From an uncultured Clostridia bacterium (GTDB lineage: Bacteria > Bacillota > Clostridia > Christensenellales > Borkfalkiaceae): 7,857 nucleotides of DNA. The translations under genes were made by a program, and so were the position numbers. This document shows positions 1-5,588 of this stretch, in pieces (the first letter of the stretch is position 1; each line of letters begins with the position of its first letter). The notes under the pieces are model-generated. The model saw nothing but the letters and a program-made list of their open reading frames with translations, was not told the DNA's origin and made no database searches. Location of the stretch: positions 1 to 7,857 of the forward strand of contig CANRAI010000057.1 in the NCBI GenBank assembly GCA_947628555.1. Reading direction: 5' to 3'.

Positions 1-866
1 CCTGCGGTCAGGTAGGATATCAATCCCAAAAGCGCATAGCTCTTTTTGATAAGGCGGTTTAAGCCGCTTTCTTCCAACCCCAGCTCCTTTAAAAATTCAT
101 CGGCTTCTTCGGGCGGCATTTGGGAAAGTTCTTCCTCGGTCTTGGCGCAAATCACAAGCACCTCGCTGCCCTCGGCGGCCGCGTAATCCTTTACGGCTTT
201 AACAAGCGGTATGTCGTCCTCGGGTTTGCCCATGTCAAATTCCGAAATATTCGCGGCATAAATAACGGGCTTCGCCGTGAGCAGAAACAGATTTTCAAGC
301 AACGGTTTTTCTTCGTCGGTACATTCGAAAAGCCTGGCGGGCTTTTCCTCGCTTAAAAACTTTTCCAACTTTTCCAAAAACGCGTATTCAGCCGCGGCTT
401 CTTTATTAGAACCGCCCCTCGCGACGTTTCTGATTCTGTCCTGCCGCTTATTCACAGCCTCGATATCGGCGAGAATAAGCTCCAAAGTAATCGTCTTTAT
501 ATCGTCAACGGGGTCGATTTTGTTGTTTACGTGGGTAATATTCGCGTCCTCGAAACAGCGTACCACATGCACTATCGCGTCACATTCGCGGATATGGGAA
601 AGGAATTTGTTTCCCAGACCTTCGCCTTGCGACGCGCCTTTTACAAGTCCCGCAATATCCACAAATTCAACAATGGCGGGAGTGACTTTTTTGCTTGAAT
701 ATAGCGCGGCAAGCTTGTCCAGACGTTCGTCGGGCACGCTGACTACTCCGACGTTCGGCTCTATTGTGCAAAAAGGATAATTTGCGGCTTCCGCACCCGC
801 GTGGGTTATGGCGTTAAACAGGGTGGATTTGCCTACGTTGGGCAATCCGACTACACCTAATTTCAT
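1..866 (-). CDS. ychF: Redox-regulated ATPase YchF (OLA1 family), 3' end cut by window edge
   Basis: The reverse strand is open from an ATG at 864-866 to base 1, giving 288 residues and no stop. YchF is a ribosome-associated Obg-type P-loop protein that prefers ATP to GTP. Seen in the sequence: G1 loop GLPNVGKS at residues 7-14, G3 motif DIAGLV at 70-75 followed by KGASQGEGLGNKFL, and NISE at 206-209 in place of the usual NKxD, which is the YchF signature tied to ATP preference. The coiled-coil insertion falls at roughly 125-195. The family is about 365 residues long, so the missing part is essentially the C-terminal TGS domain; the window ends at ISYLTA, just before it. The start is supported by AAAGGAA (873-879 on the complement), 6 bases upstream. 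The gene is divergent from argS. Identification is firm; its exact cellular role is not settled in general. Confidence 0.96.
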   Translation of the reverse strand, partial: MKLGVVGLPNVGKSTLFNAITHAGAEAANYPFCTIEPNVGVVSVPDERLDKLAALYSSKKVTPAIVEFVDIAGLVKGASQGEGLGNKFLSHIRECDAIVHVVRCFEDANITHVNNKIDPVDDIKTITLELILADIEAVNKRQDRIRNVARGGSNKEAAAEYAFLEKLEKFLSEEKPARLFECTDEEKPLLENLFLLTAKPVIYAANISEFDMGKPEDDIPLVKAVKDYAAAEGSEVLVICAKTEEELSQMPPEEADEFLKELGLEESGLNRLIKKSYALLGLISYLTA

Positions 867-894
867 GATGACTTCCTTTAAATCTTTTTACAAA

Positions 895-922
895 ATTATA
901 ATATAATTTGAATAAAAATCAA
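895..922 (-). promoter_or_regulatory. Probable sigma-A promoter of ychF
   Basis: Read on the reverse strand, TTGATT (917-922) and TATAAT (895-900) are separated by 16 bases. The -10 is a perfect consensus and lies about 28 bases upstream of the ychF ATG, leaving room for the AAAGGAA ribosome binding site. It sits back to back with the argS promoter. Confidence 0.7.
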
Positions 923-940
923 AACGAATAGCGGCTTAAC

Positions 941-969
941 TTGCCAAAATTTTATGCTTGTGTTAAAAT
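941..969 (+). promoter_or_regulatory. Probable sigma-A promoter of argS
   Basis: TTGCCA (941-946) and TAAAAT (964-969) are separated by exactly 17 bases, and the -10 is extended by TG at 961-962. The predicted start of transcription lies only about 15 bases before the argS ATG, just ahead of its AAAGGAA site. There is no room for a T-box or other leader riboswitch. Confidence 0.72.
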
Positions 970-991
970 ATTACCGTTTTAAAGGAATTTT

Positions 992-2671
992 ATGGACTAT
1001 AAAAAATATATTTCCGAAAAAATCAAACTCGACGGCGTTACGCAACAAGAAATTTACGCCGCTATCGCGCTTCCGCCCAACTCGGAAATGGGCGATTATG
1101 CGCTGCCCTGCTTCAAATTTGCAAAAATTTTAAGGAAAAGCCCCGTATCTATTGCGGAAGAACTTAAAAACGCCTATCAAACGGACGGCGTAGTAAGCGA
1201 GGTTTCCGCGGTTAACGGCTATCTTAACTTCAAAGTGAACAAGTCGGGGCTTGCCGACGGAGTAATCGGCAGGATTTTGAAAGAGGGCGACCGCTATGGC
1301 TCGTCCGATACGGGCGTGGGCAAAACCATCTGCATAGATTATTCTTCGGTGAATATCGCCAAGCCATTCCACATAGGGCATCTTTCAACGACCGTAATCG
1401 GCGGGGCTCTGTATAAAATTTATAAATTTCTCGGATATAACGTGGTCGGAATAAACCATTTAGGCGACTACGGAACGCAATTCGGCAAATTGATTTCGGC
1501 TTACAAGCGGTGGGGAGTTAGGGAAGAAGTCGAAAAGGGCGGAATCCACGCCATAAACGATTTATACGTGCGTTTCAATAACGAGGCGGACGAGGCTATG
1601 CAGGAAGAAGCGCGCGAGAATTTCCGACTGATTGAAAACGGAGATAAGGAAGCGAACGAGCTTTTCGATTGGTTTAAATCTTTGACGCTAAGCTACGTAA
1701 ACAGCATTTACGATAAGCTGAATATCACTTTCGACAGCTATGCCGGCGAGCGCTTTTATACGGATAAAATGCAGCCCGTTATCGACGAACTTCGCGAGAA
1801 AAATCTTTTGAAAGAGAGCGAGGGCGCGCAAATTGTCGATTTGGAGCCCTACGGAATGCCTCCGTGCCTGATTTTGCGCTCGGACGGCGCTTCGCTTTAC
1901 GCTACGCGCGATTTGGCCGCGGCTCTCTATCGCAAAAAGACATACGATTTTTATAAATGCCTGTACGTCGTCGCATACCAGCAAAATCTGCATTTCAAAC
2001 AGATTTTCAAGGTGCTTGAACTTATGGGCAAGGATTGGGCGAAAGACCTTGTCCACGTGGCGTACGGTATGGTTTCGCTGGAAGACGGCGCAATGTCAAC
2101 AAGAAAAGGCAAAGTCGTATGGCTTGAAGACGTGATTTCCAAATGCATTGAAAAGGCTTACGCCGTAATTGACGAGAAAAATCCCGAACTCGAAAATAAG
2201 AAGCAGACGGCGGAAACAGTCGGTTTGGGCGCGGTCATTTTCAGCGCGCTGTATAACAATAAAATCAAAGATATCGTCTTTTCGTACGACAAAGTGCTGT
2301 CATTCGAAGGCGAAACCAGCGTCTATGTGCAATACACTTGCGCACGCGCAAATTCCGTGCTTTTAAAAAGCGGAAACTTAACGTTTGACTATGGAAATTA
2401 TGCTCCTAACGCGCAGGAATCGGAGGTCGTCAAGGAGTTGGCGGCTTTCCCGGACGCGCTTTTGAACGCGGCGGAAAAATACGAGCCTTCCTATGTCGCC
2501 CGATATGCCGTCAATCTTGCGCAGAAATACAACAAGTTCTATATCGATTGCAAAATACTTACGGCGGAAGGGGACGCTAAGGCGTTCAGGCTCGCCTTGA
2601 CGAAAGCAACTTTGCAGACGCTTAAAAACGCTTTGTCTGTTTTGGGAATAGGCGTGCCCGATAAAATGTGA
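992..2671 (+). CDS. argS: Arginyl-tRNA synthetase (class I, cytoplasmic)
   Basis: The protein charges tRNA-Arg with arginine using ATP. It has 559 residues, typical of bacterial ArgRS. Visible parts: N-terminal additional (Add-1) domain at about 1-90, ending in the usual NGYLNFKVN stretch; HIGH signature at 127-130 within NIAKPFHIGHL; ATRDLAAALYRKKTYDF (304-320) and VVAYQQNLHFKQ (326-337) of the catalytic core; a KMSKS-equivalent loop AMSTRKG at 367-373; and an anticodon-binding alpha-helical C-terminal domain from about 435 (LSFEGETSVYVQYTCAR), ending in the characteristic LGIGVPDKM. The first residue of the KMSKS loop is Ala rather than Lys; ArgRS enzymes commonly deviate here, so this does not suggest loss of function. 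The ATG is supported by AAAGGAA at 981-987 with about 5 bases spacing. It is the first gene of a probable two-gene unit with the HAD phosphatase downstream. Confidence 0.97.
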   Translation: MDYKKYISEKIKLDGVTQQEIYAAIALPPNSEMGDYALPCFKFAKILRKSPVSIAEELKNAYQTDGVVSEVSAVNGYLNFKVNKSGLADGVIGRILKEGDRYGSSDTGVGKTICIDYSSVNIAKPFHIGHLSTTVIGGALYKIYKFLGYNVVGINHLGDYGTQFGKLISAYKRWGVREEVEKGGIHAINDLYVRFNNEADEAMQEEARENFRLIENGDKEANELFDWFKSLTLSYVNSIYDKLNITFDSYAGERFYTDKMQPVIDELREKNLLKESEGAQIVDLEPYGMPPCLILRSDGASLYATRDLAAALYRKKTYDFYKCLYVVAYQQNLHFKQIFKVLELMGKDWAKDLVHVAYGMVSLEDGAMSTRKGKVVWLEDVISKCIEKAYAVIDEKNPELENKKQTAETVGLGAVIFSALYNNKIKDIVFSYDKVLSFEGETSVYVQYTCARANSVLLKSGNLTFDYGNYAPNAQESEVVKELAAFPDALLNAAEKYEPSYVARYAVNLAQKYNKFYIDCKILTAEGDAKAFRLALTKATLQTLKNALSVLGIGVPDKM

Positions 2672-2672
2672 T

Positions 2673-3317
2673 ATGAAAAAAGCCGTAATATTTGATTTGG
2701 ACGGAACCCTTCTTGACACTCTGCCCGATATTCATATCGTTTTGAACAGTTGCCTCGCGGAATTTTCGCTTCCCCTGTTAAGTTATGAAACTACCAAAAG
2801 ATTCGTTGGCAACGGCGCGAAAAAATTAGTCGAAAGAGCGGTGGGGGAAAGAGCGGAACTTTCTGAAAAGGTTTATGAATTGTACTTTGAAAGGTTTTCA
2901 AATTGCGACAATTCGCACACGAAGCTTTTTCCGTATGAAGGGGAAATGCTGAAAAAATTCAAAGAGGCGGGGCTGTCGCTTGCCATAATCACTAACAAGC
3001 CTCAGCGCGCAACAGACAAAGTTTATGCCGAATATTTGGGAGATTTTGGCTTTAACATAGTACTTGGTCACACAGAGCACTACCCTTTGAAGCCGAATCC
3101 CGCTTCAACGGAGGCGATTATAAGCAAATTGAACGTTAAAAAAGGAGACTGCGTTTTCGTTGGCGATGGAGAAACGGATATCCTTACGGCACGGGCGGCG
3201 GGCATAAAATGCGTCTCCGCGCTATGGGGATACAGAACCCGTGAAGAGCTTACGGCAGCCGGCGCGACGGATTTTGCGGAAAATTTCCGCGCGCTCGAAA
3301 GATACGTTTTAGAATAA
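2673..3317 (+). CDS. HAD-superfamily phosphatase, phosphoglycolate phosphatase-like (Gph/PGP)
   Basis: This is a 214-residue soluble hydrolase with all four HAD motifs: DLDGTLLDT at 8-16 (nucleophile Asp8, acid/base Asp10), Thr107 in IITNKP, Lys140 in LKPNP, and VGDGETD at 163-169 supplying the Mg-binding acidic residues. The stretch between motifs I and II (about 15-90) fits the helical C1 cap of subfamily I phosphatases. The ending WGYRTREELTAAGATD is typical of Gph-like enzymes, which dephosphorylate 2-phosphoglycolate or related sugar phosphates. In anaerobes such proteins often act on other small phosphate esters, so the substrate is open. The ATG lies one base after the argS TGA and I see no convincing ribosome binding site, which points to translational coupling. 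No intrinsic terminator follows, so some read-through to the rubrerythrin gene is possible. Confidence 0.9.
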   Translation: MKKAVIFDLDGTLLDTLPDIHIVLNSCLAEFSLPLLSYETTKRFVGNGAKKLVERAVGERAELSEKVYELYFERFSNCDNSHTKLFPYEGEMLKKFKEAGLSLAIITNKPQRATDKVYAEYLGDFGFNIVLGHTEHYPLKPNPASTEAIISKLNVKKGDCVFVGDGETDILTARAAGIKCVSALWGYRTREELTAAGATDFAENFRALERYVLE

Positions 3318-3342
3318 TTTTCCATAAATTTTCGTTTTTCTG

Positions 3343-3371
3343 TTGTATCTTTTTTGGGGTTATGATATAAT
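3343..3371 (+). promoter_or_regulatory. Probable extended -10 promoter of the rubrerythrin gene
   Basis: A perfect TATAAT (3366-3371) is preceded by TG at 3363-3364, and a weak -35 TTGTAT (3343-3348) lies 17 bases upstream. The extended -10 probably compensates for the poor -35. The transcript would start near 3378 and carry the ribosome binding site AGGAGTG at 3395-3401. I see no clear PerR- or Fur-type palindrome here. Confidence 0.68.
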
Positions 3372-3409
3372 CAATATATAAAAATTAAAATATCAGGAGT
3401 GATTCAACT

Positions 3410-3943
3410 ATGAAAAGATGTGTTGTTTGCGGTGAAATCGTAGAGGACGACGTAGAAGTTTGCCCTGTTTGCAAGGCTAAAAAATTCGAACCGGTCGAAG
3501 AGGGTAAAAAAGCTGCTTATGCTTGCGAGCATGTGATTGGCGACGGCGTTGTCGAGGATAAGGAAATTATGGACGGATTGCGCGCTCATTTCAACGGTGA
3601 GTGCACAGAGGTGGGAATGTATCTTGCTATGTCAAGGGCGGCTGAAAGAGAGGGCTATCCCGAAGTTGCCGAGGCTTTCAAGCGCTACGCTTATGAAGAG
3701 GCGGAGCATGCCGCAAAATTTGCCGAGCTTCTGGGCGAAGTGGTTACTCCTTCCACAAAGAAGAACCTTGAACTCCGCGCGGCGGCGGAAGCCGGCGCTT
3801 GCGAGGGCAAGCTTGCAATAGCAAAGCGCGCAAAGCAGCTCGGCTACGACGCTATTCACGATACTGTACACGAGATGGCGAAGGACGAGGCTCGTCATGG
3901 CGCAGGTTTTGCCGGACTATTGAAGAGATACTTCGGCAAATAA
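3410..3943 (+). CDS. Rubrerythrin with N-terminal rubredoxin-like domain (reverse rubrerythrin)
   Basis: A 177-residue non-haem iron protein of the rubrerythrin family, which reduces hydrogen peroxide in the cytoplasm of anaerobes using electrons passed through a rubredoxin-type Fe(Cys)4 centre. That centre is at the N-terminus: C4xxC7 and C18xxC21, only 10 residues apart, a compact desulforedoxin-like knuckle. A short linker leads to the four-helix ferritin-like domain from about 50, with diiron ligand candidates E64/E67 (GECTEVGMY), E96-E97/E99-H100 (YEEAEHA), E132 (ACEGK) and E160xxH163 (DEARH). The rubredoxin-first order is the reverse of Desulfovibrio rubrerythrin and is common in Clostridia, where such proteins act as terminal peroxide and oxygen reductases. 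The start is set by AGGAG at 3395-3399. The gene has its own promoter and terminator, so it is probably monocistronic. The family call is firm; the electron donor is not visible here. Confidence 0.94.
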   Translation: MKRCVVCGEIVEDDVEVCPVCKAKKFEPVEEGKKAAYACEHVIGDGVVEDKEIMDGLRAHFNGECTEVGMYLAMSRAAEREGYPEVAEAFKRYAYEEAEHAAKFAELLGEVVTPSTKKNLELRAAAEAGACEGKLAIAKRAKQLGYDAIHDTVHEMAKDEARHGAGFAGLLKRYFGK

Positions 3944-3970
3944 TTCAAACGGTAAAAAATTTGATAAACA

Positions 3971-4002
3971 AAACCGCGACCGAAACTTTTCGGTCGCGGT
4001 TT
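3971..4002 (+). terminator. Stem-loop terminator after rubrerythrin
   Basis: A perfect 12-bp stem pairs 3971-3982 (AAACCGCGACCG) with 3991-4002 (CGGTCGCGGTTT) around an 8-base loop. The T-run is short on the forward strand (TTTCATATT). It is the only plausible end for the rubrerythrin transcript, which stops 27 bases upstream. The complement also ends in T-rich sequence, so it may act in both directions. Confidence 0.75.
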
Positions 4003-4020
4003 CATATTATGAATATATAA

Positions 4021-4040
4021 GCAAGGGGGAAAACCCTTGC
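4021..4040 (+). promoter_or_regulatory. Small perfect hairpin in the probable 5' leader of the Cys-rich gene
   Basis: GCAAGGG (4021-4027) pairs with CCCTTGC (4034-4040) around the six-base loop GGAAAA. It lies 22 bases before the first ATG of the Cys-rich gene and is not followed by a T-run, so it is not a terminator. CCTT at 4035-4038 could alternatively pair with AAGG at 4055-4058, part of the ribosome binding site, so a role in mRNA stability or translation control is possible but unproven. AT-rich sequence upstream (TATTAT 4005-4010, TATATA 4014-4019) could hold a -10, but I find no matching -35. Confidence 0.4.
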
Positions 4041-4062
4041 TGAAACTTACGATAAAGGAACG

Positions 4063-4548
4063 ATGTACAATATGTGTAATAATTGTAACAACAACTGGCC
4101 CGGGCTTTTGAATCTGTTATCGGGTCGTTCTTCCTGTTGCTGTGGCAACGGTTGTTCTTGCGGAAATGCGTGCAACCGCTGCGGAAACAACAATAACTGC
4201 GGTTGCTACGACGCTTATTACGCCGCTCAATATGCTTTGACAAGTAATTGCGGTTGTAATTCCTGCAATTCCTGCAATTCCTGTAATTCCTGCGGTTGTG
4301 GCTGCGGCTGCGGAAATAACAACGGTATAAGCCCTGCAAGCGCAAATATAGCGAACAACGGCAATACCGTTTTCTGGAACGGGAATTTCTGGGGTTGCAG
4401 TTCCTGCGGCAATAACCGCTCGGGCTGCGGTTGCAATTCCTGCGGTAATAACCGCTCGGGCTGCGGTTGCAACTCCTGCGGCAATAATCGCTCGGGCTGC
4501 GGTTGCAACTCCTGCAATTCCTGCAACTCCTGCGGCTGCAATTTTTGA
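4063..4548 (+). CDS. Low-complexity Cys/Asn/Gly-rich repeat protein, function unknown
   Basis: I do not recognise a named family. The predicted product has 161 residues, of which about 34 are Cys and 40 Asn, with much Gly and Ser, few charged residues and no Lys. Layout: a head (1-22) holding CNNC and the only hydrophobic patch, WPGLLNLLSG; a Cys cluster (23-48) with CCC and CGC; a short tyrosine-rich spacer (DAYYAAQYALT, about 49-59); an NSC block ending in GCGCGCG (62-83); a less biased linker with NTVFWNGNFWG (about 84-111); then three 12-residue units SCGNNRSGCGCN (114-149) and a CNSCNSCGCNF tail. There is no signal peptide or membrane segment. The start is uncertain: AAGGA (4055-4059) is very close to the ATG at 4063, and the in-frame ATG at 4072 is an alternative. 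A strong terminator lies 18 bases after the stop, supporting this strand. Possible roles are metal or cluster binding, a disulfide-linked coat/structural protein, or a thiol sink; none is shown. Confidence 0.75.
   Translation: MYNMCNNCNNNWPGLLNLLSGRSSCCCGNGCSCGNACNRCGNNNNCGCYDAYYAAQYALTSNCGCNSCNSCNSCNSCGCGCGCGNNNGISPASANIANNGNTVFWNGNFWGCSSCGNNRSGCGCNSCGNNRSGCGCNSCGNNRSGCGCNSCNSCNSCGCNF
4258..4293 (+). repeat. Four tandem 9-bp repeats (AATTCCTGY) encoding Asn-Ser-Cys
   Basis: AATTCCTGC occurs at 4258-4266, 4267-4275 and 4285-4293, with AATTCCTGT at 4276-4284. The array is in frame with the Cys-rich gene and encodes (NSC)4. The same unit recurs twice near the 3' end of the gene (about 4507-4530). 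Slippage in such an array would change the protein by whole NSC units without shifting the frame. Confidence 0.9.
4402..4509 (+). repeat. Three tandem 36-bp repeats encoding SCGNNRSGCGCN
   Basis: The units lie at 4402-4437, 4438-4473 and 4474-4509. They differ at only three positions (GGC/GGT, AAC/AAT and AAT/AAC), all third codon positions and all silent. A partial preceding copy is visible at 4393-4404 (encoding GCSS), and the array runs on into further CNS codons. Unit length is a multiple of three, so copy-number change keeps the frame. Confidence 0.93.
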
Positions 4549-4566
4549 TTGAAGCCTTAATTACGG

Positions 4567-4591
4567 GCGCCCCTTTAAGGGGCGCTTTTTT
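4567..4591 (+). terminator. Strong intrinsic terminator after the Cys-rich gene
   Basis: GCGCCCC (4567-4573) pairs with GGGGCGC (4579-4585) around a five-base loop, TTTAA, and is followed directly by six T (4586-4591). The layout is textbook rho-independent for the forward strand and lies 18 bases after the stop of the Cys-rich gene. It separates that gene from yihY. Confidence 0.92.
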
Positions 4592-4619
4592 GTATATGAA
4601 AGAGAAATTTGATTAAAAT
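4590..4619 (+). promoter_or_regulatory. Possible promoter of the yihY-like gene
   Basis: TTGTAT (4590-4595) and TAAAAT (4614-4619) are 18 bases apart, directly after the upstream terminator. If used, transcription would start at about 4626, essentially at the ATG at 4627, giving a leaderless message. The match is modest and the region is AT-rich, so it could be chance. The terminator does imply that the gene needs some promoter of its own or read-through. Confidence 0.3.
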
Positions 4620-5412
4620 AAATACTATGAAAAAGTGGGCGTTGAAAGTGCGTGAAGTAATTAAATTCTATACCGACAGGCGATTTTCGACAATAGCGGG
4701 CACGCTTGTATATTTTCTGCTTATGAGCCTTGCGCCGTTCATCGTCTGGCTGTCGCTGCTTTTGGGCAGCGCAAATCTGGAACAGTTTTTGATTAATCCG
4801 CTGTTTGAGCCGCTTGCGCCCTTTCTAACCTATCTTAAAAATTCCGCGCAGACTGCGGCTAGCGGGGCGGGGATAATTCTTCTGGCGACATCGCTGTATT
4901 CGTCAACGAATTTTTTTTATCACCTGAGGCGTAGCGGCGAAATAGTTTACGAAAGCGAGAGGGTGAAAGGGGGAATAAGGCTGCGGGCGATATCGGCGTT
5001 GCTGATAATTTTAACCATTCTTGCAATCGCCTTTCTCGCCGCCGTGACAGTGACGGGCAGGTGGATTATGCAGACGTTTATGCCCGCCATTCTCTGCGAT
5101 ATAATTTCGGTAATCTTCACCGCTTTTCTGACCTTTTTTATAGTGGTTTTATTGAATTTATTCTCATGTCCGTTCAGACTGAATGTCGGCGAAGTGCTGC
5201 CCGGCAGCCTTATCACGACGGTTCTTTGGATTATATTCGTCGTCGGTTTTGCAGTGTATATCCGCTTTGCTTCGCCCGGCAAGCTTTACGGCGCAATCGC
5301 CTCGGTAATCGTATTCTTGCTGTGGTGTTATTTTATGATGTGCTGTTTCGTAATAGGAATGATAAAAAACGGTTCGGATATGAAAAAACGGCAATATAAA
5401 AAACTGTTTTAG
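4609..5412 (+). CDS. YihY/BrkB-family integral membrane protein
   Basis: The product has 267 residues from a TTG at 4609, or 261 from the ATG at 4627 (MKKWALKV). The weak AAAGAG at 4598-4603 would serve the TTG; the ATG has no ribosome binding site. About six hydrophobic segments can be seen, near residues 30-53, 86-104, 126-150, 164-186, 199-218 and 227-251 (TTG numbering), so it is an inner-membrane protein. The family pattern is clear: the amphipathic start FYTDRRFSTIAGTLVYFLLMSLAP, the central Pro-Gly in EVLPGSLITTVLW, and the end YGAIASVIVFLLWCYFM. The family was once called ribonuclease BN or BrkB; its biochemical role is not established and the RNase label is considered wrong. The usual GAE-type ending of the last helix is replaced by IGMIKNG. 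It stands alone between two terminators. Confidence 0.86.
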   Translation: MIKINTMKKWALKVREVIKFYTDRRFSTIAGTLVYFLLMSLAPFIVWLSLLLGSANLEQFLINPLFEPLAPFLTYLKNSAQTAASGAGIILLATSLYSSTNFFYHLRRSGEIVYESERVKGGIRLRAISALLIILTILAIAFLAAVTVTGRWIMQTFMPAILCDIISVIFTAFLTFFIVVLLNLFSCPFRLNVGEVLPGSLITTVLWIIFVVGFAVYIRFASPGKLYGAIASVIVFLLWCYFMMCCFVIGMIKNGSDMKKRQYKKLF

Positions 5413-5424
5413 AAAAACAATAAA

Positions 5425-5458
5425 TACGGAAATCGTTTTAATTCCCGCCGTTTCCGTA
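5425..5458 (+). repeat. Imperfectly understood 8-bp inverted repeat downstream of yihY
   Basis: TACGGAAA (5425-5432) and TTTCCGTA (5451-5458) are perfect inverted copies with an 18-base gap. They start 12 bases after the yihY stop. No T-run follows, so it is a weak terminator candidate at best; it might protect the 3' end of the message. Confidence 0.4.
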
Positions 5459-5490
5459 GGAATGACGGCTATGGTCAAAAAACGTAATAT

Positions 5491-5514
5491 TTAAGCGTAT
5501 AATTAAGCGTATAA
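5491..5514. repeat. Perfect 12-bp tandem duplication TTAAGCGTATAA
   Basis: Two identical units lie at 5491-5502 and 5503-5514 in the convergent spacer between yihY and degV. A partial TTAAGCG follows at 5528-5534 at the edge of the terminator stem, and TTAAGCGTAT recurs at 6526-6535, upstream of the degV promoter. No function is evident. Confidence 0.85.
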
Positions 5515-5529
5515 TAAAGCTTAATAATT

Positions 5530-5562
5530 AAGCGCCGCCCGCATGTAAAGCGGGCGGCGCTT
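5530..5562. terminator. 13-bp GC-rich stem-loop between convergent yihY and degV
   Basis: AAGCGCCGCCCGC (5530-5542) pairs perfectly with GCGGGCGGCGCTT (5550-5562) around a seven-base loop. On the reverse strand the stem is followed by TTAATTATT, a moderate T-rich tail 26 bases after the degV stop; on the forward strand it is followed by TTGACC, a poor tail. It therefore most likely terminates degV and may also stop yihY transcripts. Confidence 0.8.
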
Positions 5563-5588
5563 GACCGATAATTATGTCATTTTCAGTC

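Noticed and set aside
277..780. Forward-strand open frame of 167 codons opposite ychF
   Set aside because: It is antisense to a clear YchF with intact G1, G3 and NxxE motifs; the translation is Ser/Arg-rich with no recognisable domain.
870..991. T-box or arginine riboswitch leader before argS
   Set aside because: The argS promoter leaves only about 15 bases of leader, far too short for either.
3278..3323. Inverted GGAAAATT/AATTTTCC as a terminator for the argS-phosphatase unit
   Set aside because: The arms are AT-rich, 30 bases apart and overlap the coding end; no T-run follows directly.
4007..4345. Reverse-strand frame rich in Arg/Asn/Tyr opposite the Cys-rich gene
   Set aside because: Composition is the complement of Cys/Asn codons, and the frame runs into the rubrerythrin terminator; no ribosome binding site was found.
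4258..4530. CRISPR-like array
   Set aside because: The repeats are contiguous, codon-phased and without spacers; they encode a repeat protein.
4227..4541. Reverse-strand open frame giving a Gln/Leu/Glu/Pro repeat protein opposite the Cys-rich gene
   Set aside because: It is a mirror of the in-frame tandem repeats. It would need a TTG start with no good ribosome binding site, whereas the forward frame has a site and a textbook terminator. Silent changes between repeats do not distinguish the strands, so a small doubt remains.
5462..5494. Tiny forward frame (MTAMVKKRNI) after yihY
   Set aside because: Ten codons with a poor site and no conservation evidence; best treated as chance.
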